Below, piece after piece: positions 39,852-51,300 of a stretch of 64,000 nt of DNA. Position numbers and translations under genes: made by a program. The notes under the pieces were generated by a model, which worked only from the letters and a program-made list of their open reading frames with translations, did not search any database and was not told where the DNA came from. This DNA is from Tyto alba (Eukaryota > Chordata > Aves > Strigiformes > Tytonidae): the NCBI RefSeq assembly GCF_018691265.1, contig NW_024881313.1, positions 4,518,501 to 4,582,500 on the forward strand, read 5' to 3'. Position 1 is the stretch's first letter. Each line of letters starts with the position of its first letter.

Positions 39852-40562
39852 AGATCAGCCTGTTGTGTGGTAGCACTCACACATGCAAGAGTACAGCTAC
39901 TATATAAACACAGCCATCTTCACTGCCCACAAAATTCCTTTATGTTGAGCTGAGTTAATTTAACAGTGTACCGTCCATTGCTTTCTAGGGGCAAATATAA
40001 AAAAATATATTATGGTATCAAGAGAAGAGCCAAGCTCATATACTGAGCCTGTTGTTTCTGTGCTAACGTATAACTGAGTGAATAGCTGAATTTGCGAGAC
40101 CCGAGATCTACCCCTGATGACTACATTCTCCCAGAAGTTTGTAAATGATACCACATAACAGCTAAAAAAAAAACTCTGACCTAACAGGAGTAACCTAATG
40201 ACTAAGGGAGTACCCAGCATTCCTTCACAACAAACTAAGGCAAGTTTTTCTGATAGGAAAATAAATTAACTATTTTGTTCAAGAGAGACGAATGTGGCAG
40301 TTGCAGAACTGGAGCTGAAGCCTTGCTCTGAGGAGGCAGCGTTCACCCGCCCCCAGCTTGCCCTCCCTCAGAGCCTGGCCTGCTCCCTCACACCCCTGAA
40401 GGGCCTGAATTTCCCCCCAAACTGCCAGCGAGGTCTGCAAGCCCTGTCAGATGCTGGGCTGTGGGTGAGCAGCACAGCTCTCGCTAACTTGTTCGAATAC
40501 AGCTATTACTGATGTTGATAAACACTGTGCCAGGCCATTGGGAATTGTGCTCTGGGCACAAT
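39852..40562. other. Segment between the two LTR-like elements, with a GC-rich patch
   Basis: About 710 bp. The first part is AT-rich single-copy-looking sequence; 40290-40480 is a GC-rich patch without CpG-island density. An open frame of 72 codons (40294-40512) covers the patch but its product is unrecognised, and no retroviral protein motif is seen. It does not look like an internal proviral region linking the LTRs, because the LTRs differ in sequence and each has its own target duplication. Confidence 0.5.
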
Positions 40563-41684
40563 TGTATTGGGTTTGCGTGGCAAGGTTTTCGTAGCTGGGG
40601 GGCTACAGGGGTGGCTTCTGTGAGAAGCTGCTAGAAGCTTCCCCAGTGTCTGACAGAGCCAATGCCAGCCGGCTCCAGGAGGGACCCATCGCTGGTCAAG
40701 GCCGAGCCCATCAGCGGCAGCGGTAGTGCCTCTGGGATAACATACGTAAGAAGAGGCAGGAAAACCCTGGGCAAAAGCAATTGCAGCTGGAGAGAGGAGT
40801 GAGAATATGTGAGAGAAACAACTCTGCAGGCACCAAGGTCAGTGAAGGAGGGGGAGGAGGTGCTCCAGGCACCGGAGCAGAGATTCCCCTGCAGCCCATG
40901 GGGAAGACCATGGTGAGGCAGGCTGTGCCCCTGCAGAGCGTGGAGGTTAATGGTGGAGCAGATCTCCACCTGCAGCCTGTGGAGGACCCCACGCTGGAGC
41001 AGGTGGATGCCTGAAGGAGGCTGTGACCCTGTGGGAAGCCCACGCTGGAGCACGTTCCCGACAGGACCTGTGGAGAGAGGAGCCCACGCTGGAGCAGGTT
41101 TGATGTCAGGACTTGTGACCCCATGGGGGACCTGTGCTGGAGCAGCCTGAAGGACTGCACCCCGTGGAAGGGACCCACGCTGGAGCAGTTCATGAAGAAC
41201 TGTGGCCTGTGGGAAGGACTCATGTTGGAGAAGTTCGTGGAAGACTGTCTCCCGTGGGAGGGACCCCACGCTGGAGCAGGGGAAGAGTGTGAGGAGCCCT
41301 CCTCCTCAGGAGGAGGGAGCAGCAGAGACAAGGGGTGATGAAGGGACCGCACCCCCCATTCCCCATCCCCCTGTGTCATTGAGTGAGAGGAGGTAGAGAA
41401 AAATTGGGAGTGAAGTTGAGCCTGGGAAGAAGGGCTAGGCACGGGGAAGGTGTTTTTAAGGTTTATTTCTCATTATCCTACTCTGATTTGATTGGTAGTA
41501 ATTAATTGTTTCCCCAAGTCGAGTCTGTTTTGCCCAGAATGGAACTGGATGGATGATCTCTCCCTGTCCTTATCTCAAGCCATGAGCCTTTTGTTGTTTT
41601 CTGTCGCCTGCCCAGTTGAGGAGGGGAGTGACAGAGCGGCTTTGGTGGGCACCTGGTGTCCAGCCAGAGTCAACCCACAACGAT
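40558..41684 (+). mobile_element. Solo LTR of an avian endogenous retrovirus (ERVL-like, about 1.1 kb)
   Basis: The sequence 40563-41679 begins TGTATTGGGTTTGCG and ends CAACCCACA. I recognise it as a GC-rich LTR family common in bird genomes. Flanking ACAAT (40558-40562) and ACGAT (41680-41684) are a 5-bp target duplication with one transition, which suggests an ERVL-type integrase and some age. It contains a degenerate tandem repeat (40860-41290). The TATA-box position looks degraded (catacgtaag, about 40743-40752), and no AATAAA is seen near 41490-41510. No internal retroviral genes adjoin it. It ends 585 bp before the HIBADH start codon, in the same orientation. Open frames of more than 200 codons on its minus strand are artefacts of the repeat. 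Confidence 0.88.
40860..41290 (+). repeat. Degenerate tandem repeat inside the LTR (CACGCTGGAGCAG units)
   Basis: The 13-mer CACGCTGGAGCAG or a one- to three-mismatch variant recurs at 40990, 41041, 41085, 41133, 41176, 41221 and 41267, a spacing of about 43-51 bp. Between the copies are related blocks such as cctgtgggaagg, ccgtggaaggg and ccgtgggaggg. It is an internal minisatellite of the LTR family. Confidence 0.85.
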
Positions 41685-42210
41685 TAAGCCTGTCACAGGC
41701 TCCAGCGCTTATTTGCCATCGGAGTGGACAAAAGCAGTGCAAGGCGGCCTTTCCCCTCACCCCGAAGGCGCCGCTCCCGCTCTGCTACGGGCACCGCAGC
41801 CCTCAGCAGCCCGGGGCCGCGCCTTCCTCCCCTCAGCCAAGCGTCCCTCCCGGCGGCGCCGCGGGAAGGGGAGGCAGCTGCGGGCAGGCGCAGACCAGAA
41901 CGAGAGCAGGAAGGAAATACTTCCCCCCGGGGAGCCTCCGGCACCGGAATACAGCAGCCCCCCGGCCCCGCCGCCGCCCCAATAAGACGCCCCAGCGCCG
42001 GCCCGGCCCCCGTCCCGCCCCGCGCTCCGGCCGCGGGCAGCCGCGCCTGCCCCATCCGTCACGGGGCGGTGGGCGGGGCCGTCCGACAGCGTCGGTGGTT
42101 GGGAGGGGGAATGGCTTTTCGCTCCCATTGGCTGGGTCCCGCCCAGGAGCGCCTGTGGTTGACTGCAGCCGCTGCCGCTCAGGGCGCGTGGGCGGGGCGG
42201 TGTCGGGGCG

Positions 42211-42231
42211 GGCGGCGGCGGCGGCGGCGGC
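42211..42231 (+). repeat. HIBADH: (GGC)7 trinucleotide repeat, probable HIBADH 5' UTR
   Basis: Seven perfect GGC units ending about 32 bp before the start codon. If transcribed, it lies in the 5' leader and may be length-polymorphic. Confidence 0.9.
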
Positions 42232-42263
42232 GGGCCGGAGGTCACTCGGCGCGGGGGCGCAGC

Positions 42264-42348
42264 ATGGCCGCGGCTGTGGTGCTCGGGGGACCTGCGGGCT
42301 GGTGGCGCTGGCACCGGCGGGTGCGCGCCGCCGCCCGAGCGGCGATGG
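42264..42348 (+). CDS. HIBADH: HIBADH exon 1 (start codon and presequence)
   Basis: The ATG at 42264 has AGC before and G after it, a good Kozak context, and sits in the CpG island. The coding part is 85 nt: MAAAVVLGGPAGWWRWHRRV followed by RAAARAAM plus one base. The donor is ATGG|gtaagg at 42348/42349. The extra G joins TG of exon 2 to give Val, so the protein runs AAMVCSRAMASKTP. This compares with remembered human AAVCSRSVASKTP and fixes the junction. The peptide is rich in Arg and Ala with three Trp, as expected of a cleavable matrix-targeting signal. Confidence 0.95.
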
Positions 42349-45300
42349 GTAAGGACCTGCCCCTCCCCTCGGCTGGAGCGGCTCCGCTCCGACCGCCGGG
42401 CGGTCGTTGCCGGGCGGGGAAAGGCCCGGCCTTTCCCAGGGGCTCGGCCGGCGAGCGCTGGTGCCGCGCTGCCCTTGGCAGCCGCGGGCCCTCCGCGCCC
42501 GGCGGACCCGGTGCAGCGGCCGGCCCCGCGCCTGGCAGGCCCCGAAGCCCCCTGGCCGTGCAGCGCCCCCGGTGAGGGAGCCCTCGGGGGAGCGCTGGGG
42601 GGTCAGAGCTGGCACGGCGTGCTCCCGCGAAGCGGCTCCCGCTCCCGCCTTATTGGGGCCGGAGCGGAGCTTCGGCGTGGCTTAGCTCAGTAAATGTTTA
42701 CACTCGTTGGCTTAAAATAGCGTGCTTGGAAATTATCAGAGCCCACAAGTGTTTCCTGTGGCACCGGTGACACGTTAGCAGTACCCGTTACCCAGATTTG
42801 GGCTGTTCAACCCTCTCGATCATTGTACCCAATTGTTTTCCTTAAACTGAAGGTAAATCCAGCGGCACTTCCTCCTGTTGCAGCTCCACAGGCACTCACT
42901 GGCATGTATGGTTGATTCATGGGCAGCAGAAGGAGCAAACACCTTTAAATGTCCTGTCAGTACAAGGGAAGGAAGAGTGTATTTGCAGAACTGGACCTAG
43001 ACCTTTTCCCTTTCCAGAGTCCTGAAAATCACACTACTGTTTCCAATTAGTTTGACTGTTGTAGTAGATAATTGAAAATATACCTTCAGTAGTCTTTTCA
43101 GTGTCATTTTGATAGCAGTCTGTTGCTTGTGTATGTCACTGTATAGTTAGGCTCCCAACAAATAGGTGAAGGTTTTTCAGGTGGCGAAGTGGAAGAAATA
43201 CATTGTTTTAAATGGTATATGGTTCTAAAATCTTGACACTTAACAAAGCATTTCCAAAATTAATTACTTTTAAGTAAGCAACTTTTAAAAATTTGTAATT
43301 CCCCTTTAAACCTCATTTAAACTGATCAGTGAAAAGTGTTTGATGCTTAATTTTGAAATTAGCTTTCAGTGTTATTTAAGCTTGACTGTCTCGTTTCCAC
43401 TAATGCATGATTTTTATTTTATAGTTGCAGCTTTGGTGTTGTGCTAAGTAACAGCTCAGGTGCAGCAGCCATATTGGTCACATGCTAGTAAAGTTAAATA
43501 CAGGAGACCTGTTTGTGTATTTAGTACCTTTTGTGATACCACAGTTGAAAGCAGTAGCTTTCAATGTGTTTCGAACTTTCTGTGCACGGTAGCTGTCAGA
43601 TATTTCTGTAAGAGATTTGAAATCTGCTGGCTTGGTCAATATTCCAATGGTCATGTTTAATGGAGAGAAGATGGAAGGGATCTTGCTTCTTGATGGTGTG
43701 CACAGATGTGAAAAGCAACCCCAAACACTACACTGGCCCTTAAAGTTGAAAAATATAGTTTGTCTTTGCCTGAAGACCTGAGCAAGAAACTGTGACTAAG
43801 GAGAAATTGTGACTCTCCCAAGAAACTTCCACAGAACAGAGTTTCACGGACAGCGATTAAGCTCTGACTTACTTAGTCAGTAGTGACTGTGCTGAAAGTC
43901 CTGTTGATTCTGAGAAGTGTTTATGGGATGAAGGTCTAAGCATTAAACCTTCTTAACTGCTAAGCTCTACTGCTTAGTTATATGTCAAGGTTTCCAAATC
44001 TCTAATGCGTTTATTAGGTTTGCCATCATTTTCTTTAGGTTTGCATAGTCAAAAAGTTGTCTTTTGTGTAGTGATTTCATCAACTGTCATTCTGAGTGAA
44101 ATGCCATCCTAGCGAAGGAACTCTGCCAGCTCCGAGAGCTGTCCAACACCACGGCTCAGTTAGCGAGCCGGCTGGCTTTGTTACTGATTGCTGAATGCTC
44201 CTTAGTTGCTTGGTCAGTTGCTCTTTGCAGCTGGTGCAGGCCATGATGGATTATTTCTTCTGTGTGTTTATACCAGAGGCTGTTAAATCATCTGGGAGGA
44301 AAATAGCCAAGGGCAGATTTTGAAGGAGCATCTTGGGTATGTATGTTTGTGTATTAGCAGTTGCATAGAGACCGTGTAGTCTTGTGATCCACAGCTGGCA
44401 GTCGCTGGCAAAGGTGCTTCATGGAGAGGGTGTATATGACTTTACTTAAAAATACATTTTTAATGGATGTGGAAAAATCCTTTCTGGGGACTGCTTGGGG
44501 GGAATGAAGGAAGGGTTAGTGAGGTATTGTGGCTGAGAAAGGAAGATTTTCTGGTGAATAAAGATTCGTCAACTGAGGGAGCTGTTCATCAAAGAAGATG
44601 GTACCCTGCTAGGGGGGGAAAATGTCCTTACAAATACTTTTGAATGAGTAATAGGAACCCATTCAGTTAATAACTAAATAGTACTTTAGTTGATGCAGGA
44701 GCTGTGTTTGAACTGTGGAATGATTCCATGCTCTGGTGCAGAGAAGCATTAATTACTAAGCAAGGATTATGACAGAAAGACCTGCTGATCAGAAGTCCAT
44801 CACATTACTCAATTAAGGGATCAAGTGTACACTTGATATTCTTTTTAGATGAAAAGTACTTGCTACATGTTTTTGTCATTAATGCATTAGCAAGCATTTA
44901 ATGAGATAGCTACAGATAAGAAAAATGAGGTAAGAAGACTGACTGTTACAAGATAGTATGTCTGTTTTAGATCAGGAGACCCTTATAGAGGCAAGGAAAA
45001 GCAAGTGGGATGTTTTCAATGTAAAGCTGGCCAAATTTAGAGTCTTGTAATCTTCCTAAATTATGATTTTGGCAGAGTGCAGTTGTCAAAATCATTGTAT
45101 AACCTTTAAAAGCCTGTGACCCTGGGGCAATTTAAATTCCATTGGCAAAGCATCTAGGAGCAGAAAGACCTGATTCTGCCTGTGTACAGCTGGCCTCTAA
45201 CTTCTGTGTTTCTCCATCTAGTTCCATCCAGGATCTAGTTCAGCAGAGGTTTTATGAGTTTCCATAGAGAAGTCTGCACAAAACAAAGAAGCTCTCTCTG

Positions 45301-48300
45301 ATCCTTTCTTTCAAAGCAGGAAGGAGAAAAGGGATGGTGTCTTCTATTGTACTTGTACCAGAACTTAAGATGGTAAATCAGTGGTAAAATTCTTAATTTA
45401 GTGGCTCATATTGAATTGTCATCATGTTTCTCCTCTCTCCTTGTCAAGTTATTTCATATGCAACTGTACATTCTCATAAAGCCCTGAGCAAAACCAGCAA
45501 CTTCAGTAGTTGAGCTTCCTCTGGGCATCTTCCCATGCTCCTGTTAAATCTCACCTACTGGGTTGGAAAAGAGCTCAAGATTCACTCACCCGGAGAGAAC
45601 AAGAATGTTAATATGACTTGCAACCACTGTGATTAGGAAATACATATGGGACAGGAGTATGTGGGCTATTATCCCTTGTGCCAGATTTATTGGTTTCATT
45701 TGAGTGTGGAGCTAGGTATTCCATCCCAGGAGCTAGACATTTTGGTGAACATGGTTCAAAATAGATTTTATAAAGCCAAAAAATAAGTAATATAATTGAG
45801 ATTACAATTTGAAAGTTACTGGTTTCTCAGTTCTGTTCTTGGCCAGTTAGACTGTGCTTTCCCTCAGAGTACAAGCATATTGGACCTTTTCCAGCTCTAC
45901 TGTCTGTGGTCCTATCCAGCTATTAGTTCCTTTTTCTTTGAATACAAAGAGATGTCCTGTGCACTGCATGCAGTTTAGTATTTGCAGTGAATTCAAGCAC
46001 CACTAGAGTTGAAATTTTCTTGAAACTGTAAGAGCCATTACTTTGGGAGATAGTATAAACTGAAATGTAAACATCTGAAATGATCTAAACTTGTAACCAT
46101 TGTCGTTCAGGTTAATAAAAAAATTGTTTCCAGTATCTTTATGTAGAAGCTTGAAAAGAGCAGTTTTAGGTCATCGACAGGCCAGGTATTCTAAGGACAG
46201 GACTGGAATCTGTGCATCTCTGAATTTACCCTCTTAATGGATGTATTTTGTTCAAGAAAAGGCATTCAGAGATTCATAAACTCTTGCTGATTTTTTAATT
46301 AGATTATTTTTAAGGTAAAATTCTTGTGAAATTGTAGATTACCTCAAGTGTTTCTATTGTGTGCTGACTTTTCAAAGCAAAAGATTTTTATCTGTACTGT
46401 CTGTAAGCCCCCAATATGGACAGAGGGTCATAAATTGTTCTTCCTCATCAATGGAGTCTTTGTAGGTATGGGGCTCTGCAAGCGTGTATTTCCTCAAGAG
46501 AATAATGAAGATTCTCCTGGGGAAGGCCCAAAATCTTTGGAGTCAGTGTAGCTGTAGCTGGTTTTGCTCACAATTAACTTGATCTACAGATTAACCTATT
46601 TGCTGGTTCTGTTCCCAGTGAGGTAGAATTAGTTGCACATGGTATCAGTGATTTAAAAGTAGCTTCTATTGCTGTTACTTCTGATGTTCTGCCCTCTGTT
46701 AGAAGCTGAATGTGGACTGGGCATTTTTCCAGCCATGTGATTGTAGAAGGTTACTGTAGATTTTATGGCTGAAGTAAAATGGACTCAATACCACAGGGAC
46801 AGTTTCTGCAAATGCTTATACAATTGATGGGATTAATTAAGCGTACGTGTATGTGGGTTTGCAGAATATCAGTCCTTAGATGTCTGAATTATACAGTTAT
46901 TTAAAAAACAAGTCTGTGCCTTGTATCAAATGGTAAACAGTGCCTAGATATTCAAGCTGGACATCACTTTCCATGATAGCACCTGTGGAGTTTCATCTAA
47001 TATGAAGATGTGAAAAATCATGTCTTCTTAAATATCCTCTGTTTGGCAAACCCCCACTGTCTGAAGTAGTCATTAAAAAATATGCCATGATGCTATATGC
47101 AGTTGATTCAAATTTAATTGAAATCAGCTCTATTAGGTATGTCTGTGAGCTAATTTCGTCAATCCTTTAAAGCAGTTTTCCTGTATTTGAATACCGGGAG
47201 ATCTGGAGGTTTTTCAGAGCTGTTAATCAAATGATATCATTTTAAAGTGACTAATGTAAGACCGGGCCGTGAAAAATTACAACAAACTACTAAGTCAGAA
47301 ACTGAGTCAGGAATTGGACTATTTCTCTAACAGGTCCCAATTCCTGTGGATTTGAATACGTTCTAGTCAGAGAGGAACAGAAATTGGTCCCTGATTCATG
47401 AACTAAGAGAAAATTGACAGGGACAGACAAAAGGAGAAATAATAGAATACAGTAACACAAAACTAATAATACCGATCAGCATGTTGCTTTGTATTCCAGT
47501 GTAACTGTTGCTATGCCTTCTGGGGATATTGAAAAATGAAGATTTTTAAGGAAGGACTTATAGTAGAAGAATGAGTTAGTTTTATGGATATTTGCATTGT
47601 GAAGAGCTGCCTTAGAGAAATAATAGAAATGCTTGTTGGCAGTAGGTCTGTCATTGCAGTCCAATTACTGGTTGATGTCTTAATAGTAAGATGTGATGAT
47701 AGTCATGAAAAGTCATTAAAGCAAAGCAGTCTTGTGGGACATGGTAAAGAAAAGTAAGGCAGGATGCAGAGAGGGAGTGACAGAAAGTAGCATGGGCAAA
47801 ATGTCCTTCTTAATTCCCAATATTTCCATGAAGATCAAGGCAATATTATGTCTCTTAACTTGAGGCAGGTGGCCAGGTTCTGAAATAGCTGAGATCTCAG
47901 ATTTGATGAAGGAGGAATCAGTGAGATTTAAGCAACTCATGGGTGGGTCTTCTAGGCTGTAGGTATGAGTGACAGGCATCACTGCTTGTGTCAGAACTGA
48001 TACAGGAAAAATGTATCAAGAAAGTTTTCTGAAGATGATTAAGAGATTTCCTGATGTTTTGTTTGAGGTGATGGTTAGATGTCCATGAGATGGTGTGAGA
48101 AAAGAAGAGATGAGGATAAAAGTGAAGAGTCTACAAGAATGAGCCTAGAGGTGGTAGCCAGATGTATTCTTCTGATGAGGTTACTTAGAATTCACAGAAA
48201 CAAAGAAAACTGAGGTTTGGAAGCAAGGCTAACATTAAAGCTAGATCAGGTTGCTCAGAGTGCTCCAAGGTTGCTCCAAGCATGGAGATTCCACCACTTC

Positions 48301-51300
48301 TCTATGCAGTCTATTCTGGTGCAGAACCTTTCTCCTCATCAGGGATGCTTATTTCCAACTGGAATTTCCCTTCCTGGCTTTTGGCCATTGTCCCGTGTCC
48401 TGTTGTTGTGCACCTCTGTGAAGAATCTGGCTTCATTTGTTCTGTAACTCTTCTTCCCTCCTACTTCACAGGTATTAGAAGACTGCAATTAGCCTTTGCT
48501 TCTCCAAGCAGAGCAATAACAGTTCTCTTAACCTCTGCTCATATGCCGTGTTCTCCAGCTCCTCAGTCATATTACTGGATGTCTGCTGGGCTGTCTGCAG
48601 TTTGACTGCATTTCTTAAGTATTGTGCTGTGTAGAGTGGAATTGCCAGTGTCTTTGACTTGTTGGGAATGCTCTTGCTAATGTAGCGCAGTACGTCATTA
48701 ACCTGGTGCTGCAAGGATGCACTGCTGACTCATGCTTGACTTGTTGGCTGTGGGAATCCAGAGGTTCTACAGAGCTGCAACCAGTCTAGCCATCCTCAGC
48801 CTGCAGTGATGTCTCCTGCGCCAAGTACAGGACATTGTATTAGTCTTTGTTGAACTTCTTGGGGCACTTCTCAGTCGAATGATTCCATGCTCTGGTCTTT
48901 CTCAGTCTTTCTGAATAGTAGCCCCGCCCTGTGGTTTTCAGCCATTTCTCCCAGTTTGGTGTCACACATGATCTCGCTGAGGGTGTTTATGTCCCATCAT
49001 CACAGTCATTGATGAAGTTTTTAAACAGCAGCAGCCCCAGTATTGACCCATGAAGAGCATCACGCATAACTGACTCTTCCTAGTCTTTGAACCACTGATC
49101 GTCGTTTAAGCCCAACAGCCCAGACCGTATTTCTTCCATCAGGCAATGGTGCAGTCCAGTCCAGTGCATGCTTTCCCCGTTTGGCTACTGGGATACTAGA
49201 GGAGGCTGTTTTGGAAGCTTTACTGAAGTCAAGGTAAATAAGATCCACTGATGCGAAGGGGTAGAGGAAGAAAAGTGCTGGAAACCAGGACCTGAACCTC
49301 CTCGGGAGACTGGAAGCTTTGGGCTAAGAAAATTTTAGATTAGTATAAGTGATGTACTGGGGAAGACTGACTCATAGAAAACATGAGAAGAATTACTATG
49401 GCTGATGGTGGGTTTTAGGCTCTTTATTAATTTGTTCCCTAGATTTGACATGTAGCACTTCTTAAAAAAGCAATGTGCTCTTTTCCTGACTTATCTCAGT
49501 TTGCACTAAGCATTTTCCCAATGCAGTTTTCTTTTAAATCGTGCTACTTCTCTAGCTATGTAATTGCTGCAGGCATCTGTGGAAACTGTCTCAGACCAAA
49601 GTTCTCTCAACGAACCTGATTTATTAAATGTGGCACTTCCAAAATAGTGCTGCAGATGAAAGAGTGTGACCACTGCTGGCTAAGAAGGAGCTTAAAGTCA
49701 GAAAGACTTTAAAATGATTAATCAAGTGTTATTGGCCTAGAGAGGATTCTTTGCTAAGCATTGAGACCTCTTAGAGTCTCGTTCCAGCTTAGGCATCTGT
49801 ATGTGCACTTCAGAGTTACAGTAGTTCCCTAGTTAGGTTAGCCTTGTTTCTGGCTGCTTAGTTGCCACATGCTTTAGTGTTTCTTCTGCATTACTTTTTC
49901 CTTTGTTGTAAAGGAGAAATTATTTTATGTAATTGGCAAAGAAATCTCCGCACTGCCAAGTTGTGTTGCCCGTGGATTAGGAGTGTTTTAGAGTGGTGAG
50001 ACAGTGATTGCAGTAGATGAATGCCTGCAAGGCTACTTACTGCCCAGCACTGGATACTTGCTAACTACTTGTAAAAAGTAACTGATGGTAACTGTGGGGT
50101 TTTCAGCAGATTGTAGGTTATGCTTTATAGTTCTGTCTTGGTAGTACAGCAAATAGAATACAGGAGTTATTCCTGCAAAGACTTCATCTTTTTGTATTTA
50201 CATTATAGTTTGCTCTAGTTTTCAGTATTTGCTTTTAAACTGATTACATGGCTCAAAGAATTTGCAGTGATTCGTTATGGAGACTTTCACCTTCAGATTA
50301 CTGGTTTATATCTGAGTGCAGGATCAGAAGAGTCTAGTTATTACCTGTGAGGGGCTGCATGAAATAAAGTGGCAGCCTCAGTCCATTTCTGGAGAACAGG
50401 TGCTATATCCCAAGGCTGCAACCAATGTTGCAAATAAGGAGTCTGTAAATTATATATAAAACTTTATTTTGCATATCCAGTTTAGGATTTAGACACATAA
50501 CAAAATACAGACAAACCTCCATACTTTAAGTCTGTGTTTGAGCTCTTTTCAGATCTTAGCTTTCAGGGATGTTGCTAAGTTTGATTATTACTATACTTTT
50601 TGAAACACATTTTCCTAATTAAAATGATTTTCTTTGATATGTAGAAAAATAATTCTGTGATGGTATTTGTGGCCCAATGTGAGCTATAACTTATAGTTTA
50701 AATTCTGTAGAATAGGATTCACATTTCCACAATTTTTAAGCATGAAGTTGTTTAAATCAGTGAAAACAGATTACGTGGTAGCTTTTGTTACATCATTGTT
50801 ACGCATTACTCTAAAATACAAATATATTGATACTTATTGTTTTGAAAACAGTGTGTTCTAGGGCAATGGCTTCCAAAACCCCAGTTGGATTCATTGGGCT
50901 GGGTAACATGGGAAATCCAATGGCAAAAAACCTGGTAAAACATGGATATCCAGTTATTGCCTATGATGTGTTCCCAGAAGCTTGCAAAGAATTTCAGGAC
51001 TTGGGTGCTCAGGTACAGTAGTGAACTTTCTTTATTCCAACAATAACTGTATGTGTTGAATGTGTTGAATGATTCTTTCATGCAATGCAATTAAATAATC
51101 TGTTATTTTCTCTTGGTTAAGATCACAACCAGAAATAAAACAGCATAGTGAATACAGTCTAAATCTGAGAGGTTTCACTTGGAGCAAAGACATGATTCTA
51201 CCCCAAGTAATTTTCATGCTGTTAGCCAGAATTGCTACCTTGTTGGACTTCTCTGGCTGTTTTTATGAGAGTAGGTTGATGGCCTATTCTTTCACCTCCT

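Larger units (their letters stand above)
41745..42660 (+). promoter_or_regulatory. HIBADH: CpG-island promoter of HIBADH
   Basis: About 0.9 kb of dense CpG beginning just past the LTR and covering HIBADH exon 1. It includes Sp1-type GC boxes (GGGCGGGGCC around 42072-42081, GGGCGGGGCGG around 42190-42200) and an inverted CCAAT box (ATTGG at 42127-42131). There is a GGC repeat (42211-42231) in the presumed 5' UTR and no TATA box. These are typical of a housekeeping promoter. Start sites probably fall between about 42140 and 42255; the exact position is not visible. Confidence 0.85.
42349..50851 (+). other. HIBADH: HIBADH intron 1 (8.5 kb)
   Basis: The donor is gtaagg at 42349 and the acceptor ttgttttgaaaacag ends at 50851. 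The first 300 bp are still CpG island. The only clear repeat is a long CR1 copy (48200-49250, minus). A locally GC-richer patch lies at about 44095-44195. The words at 44718-44737 and 48877-48896 are identical over 20 bp. No other exon or RNA gene is supported. Confidence 0.85.

Noticed and set aside
40631..41442. Minus-strand open frames of 212 and 243 codons in the LTR
   Set aside because: They fall on the non-coding strand of a tandemly repetitive LTR; the peptide repeats mirror the DNA repeat and match no gene.
41492..42615. Open frames up to 286 codons around HIBADH exon 1
   Set aside because: Another GC-rich artefact; only the frame from 42264 has a supported splice donor, matching phase and homologous protein.
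43660..43680. tggagagaagatggaa shared with about 63698
   Set aside because: A 16-bp match is expected by chance at about this frequency in 64 kb, and flanks are unrelated.
45555..45590. ctgggttggaaaagagctcaag, considered as a CR1 3' end
   Set aside because: Only a short resemblance; the following sequence does not continue the CR1 pattern.
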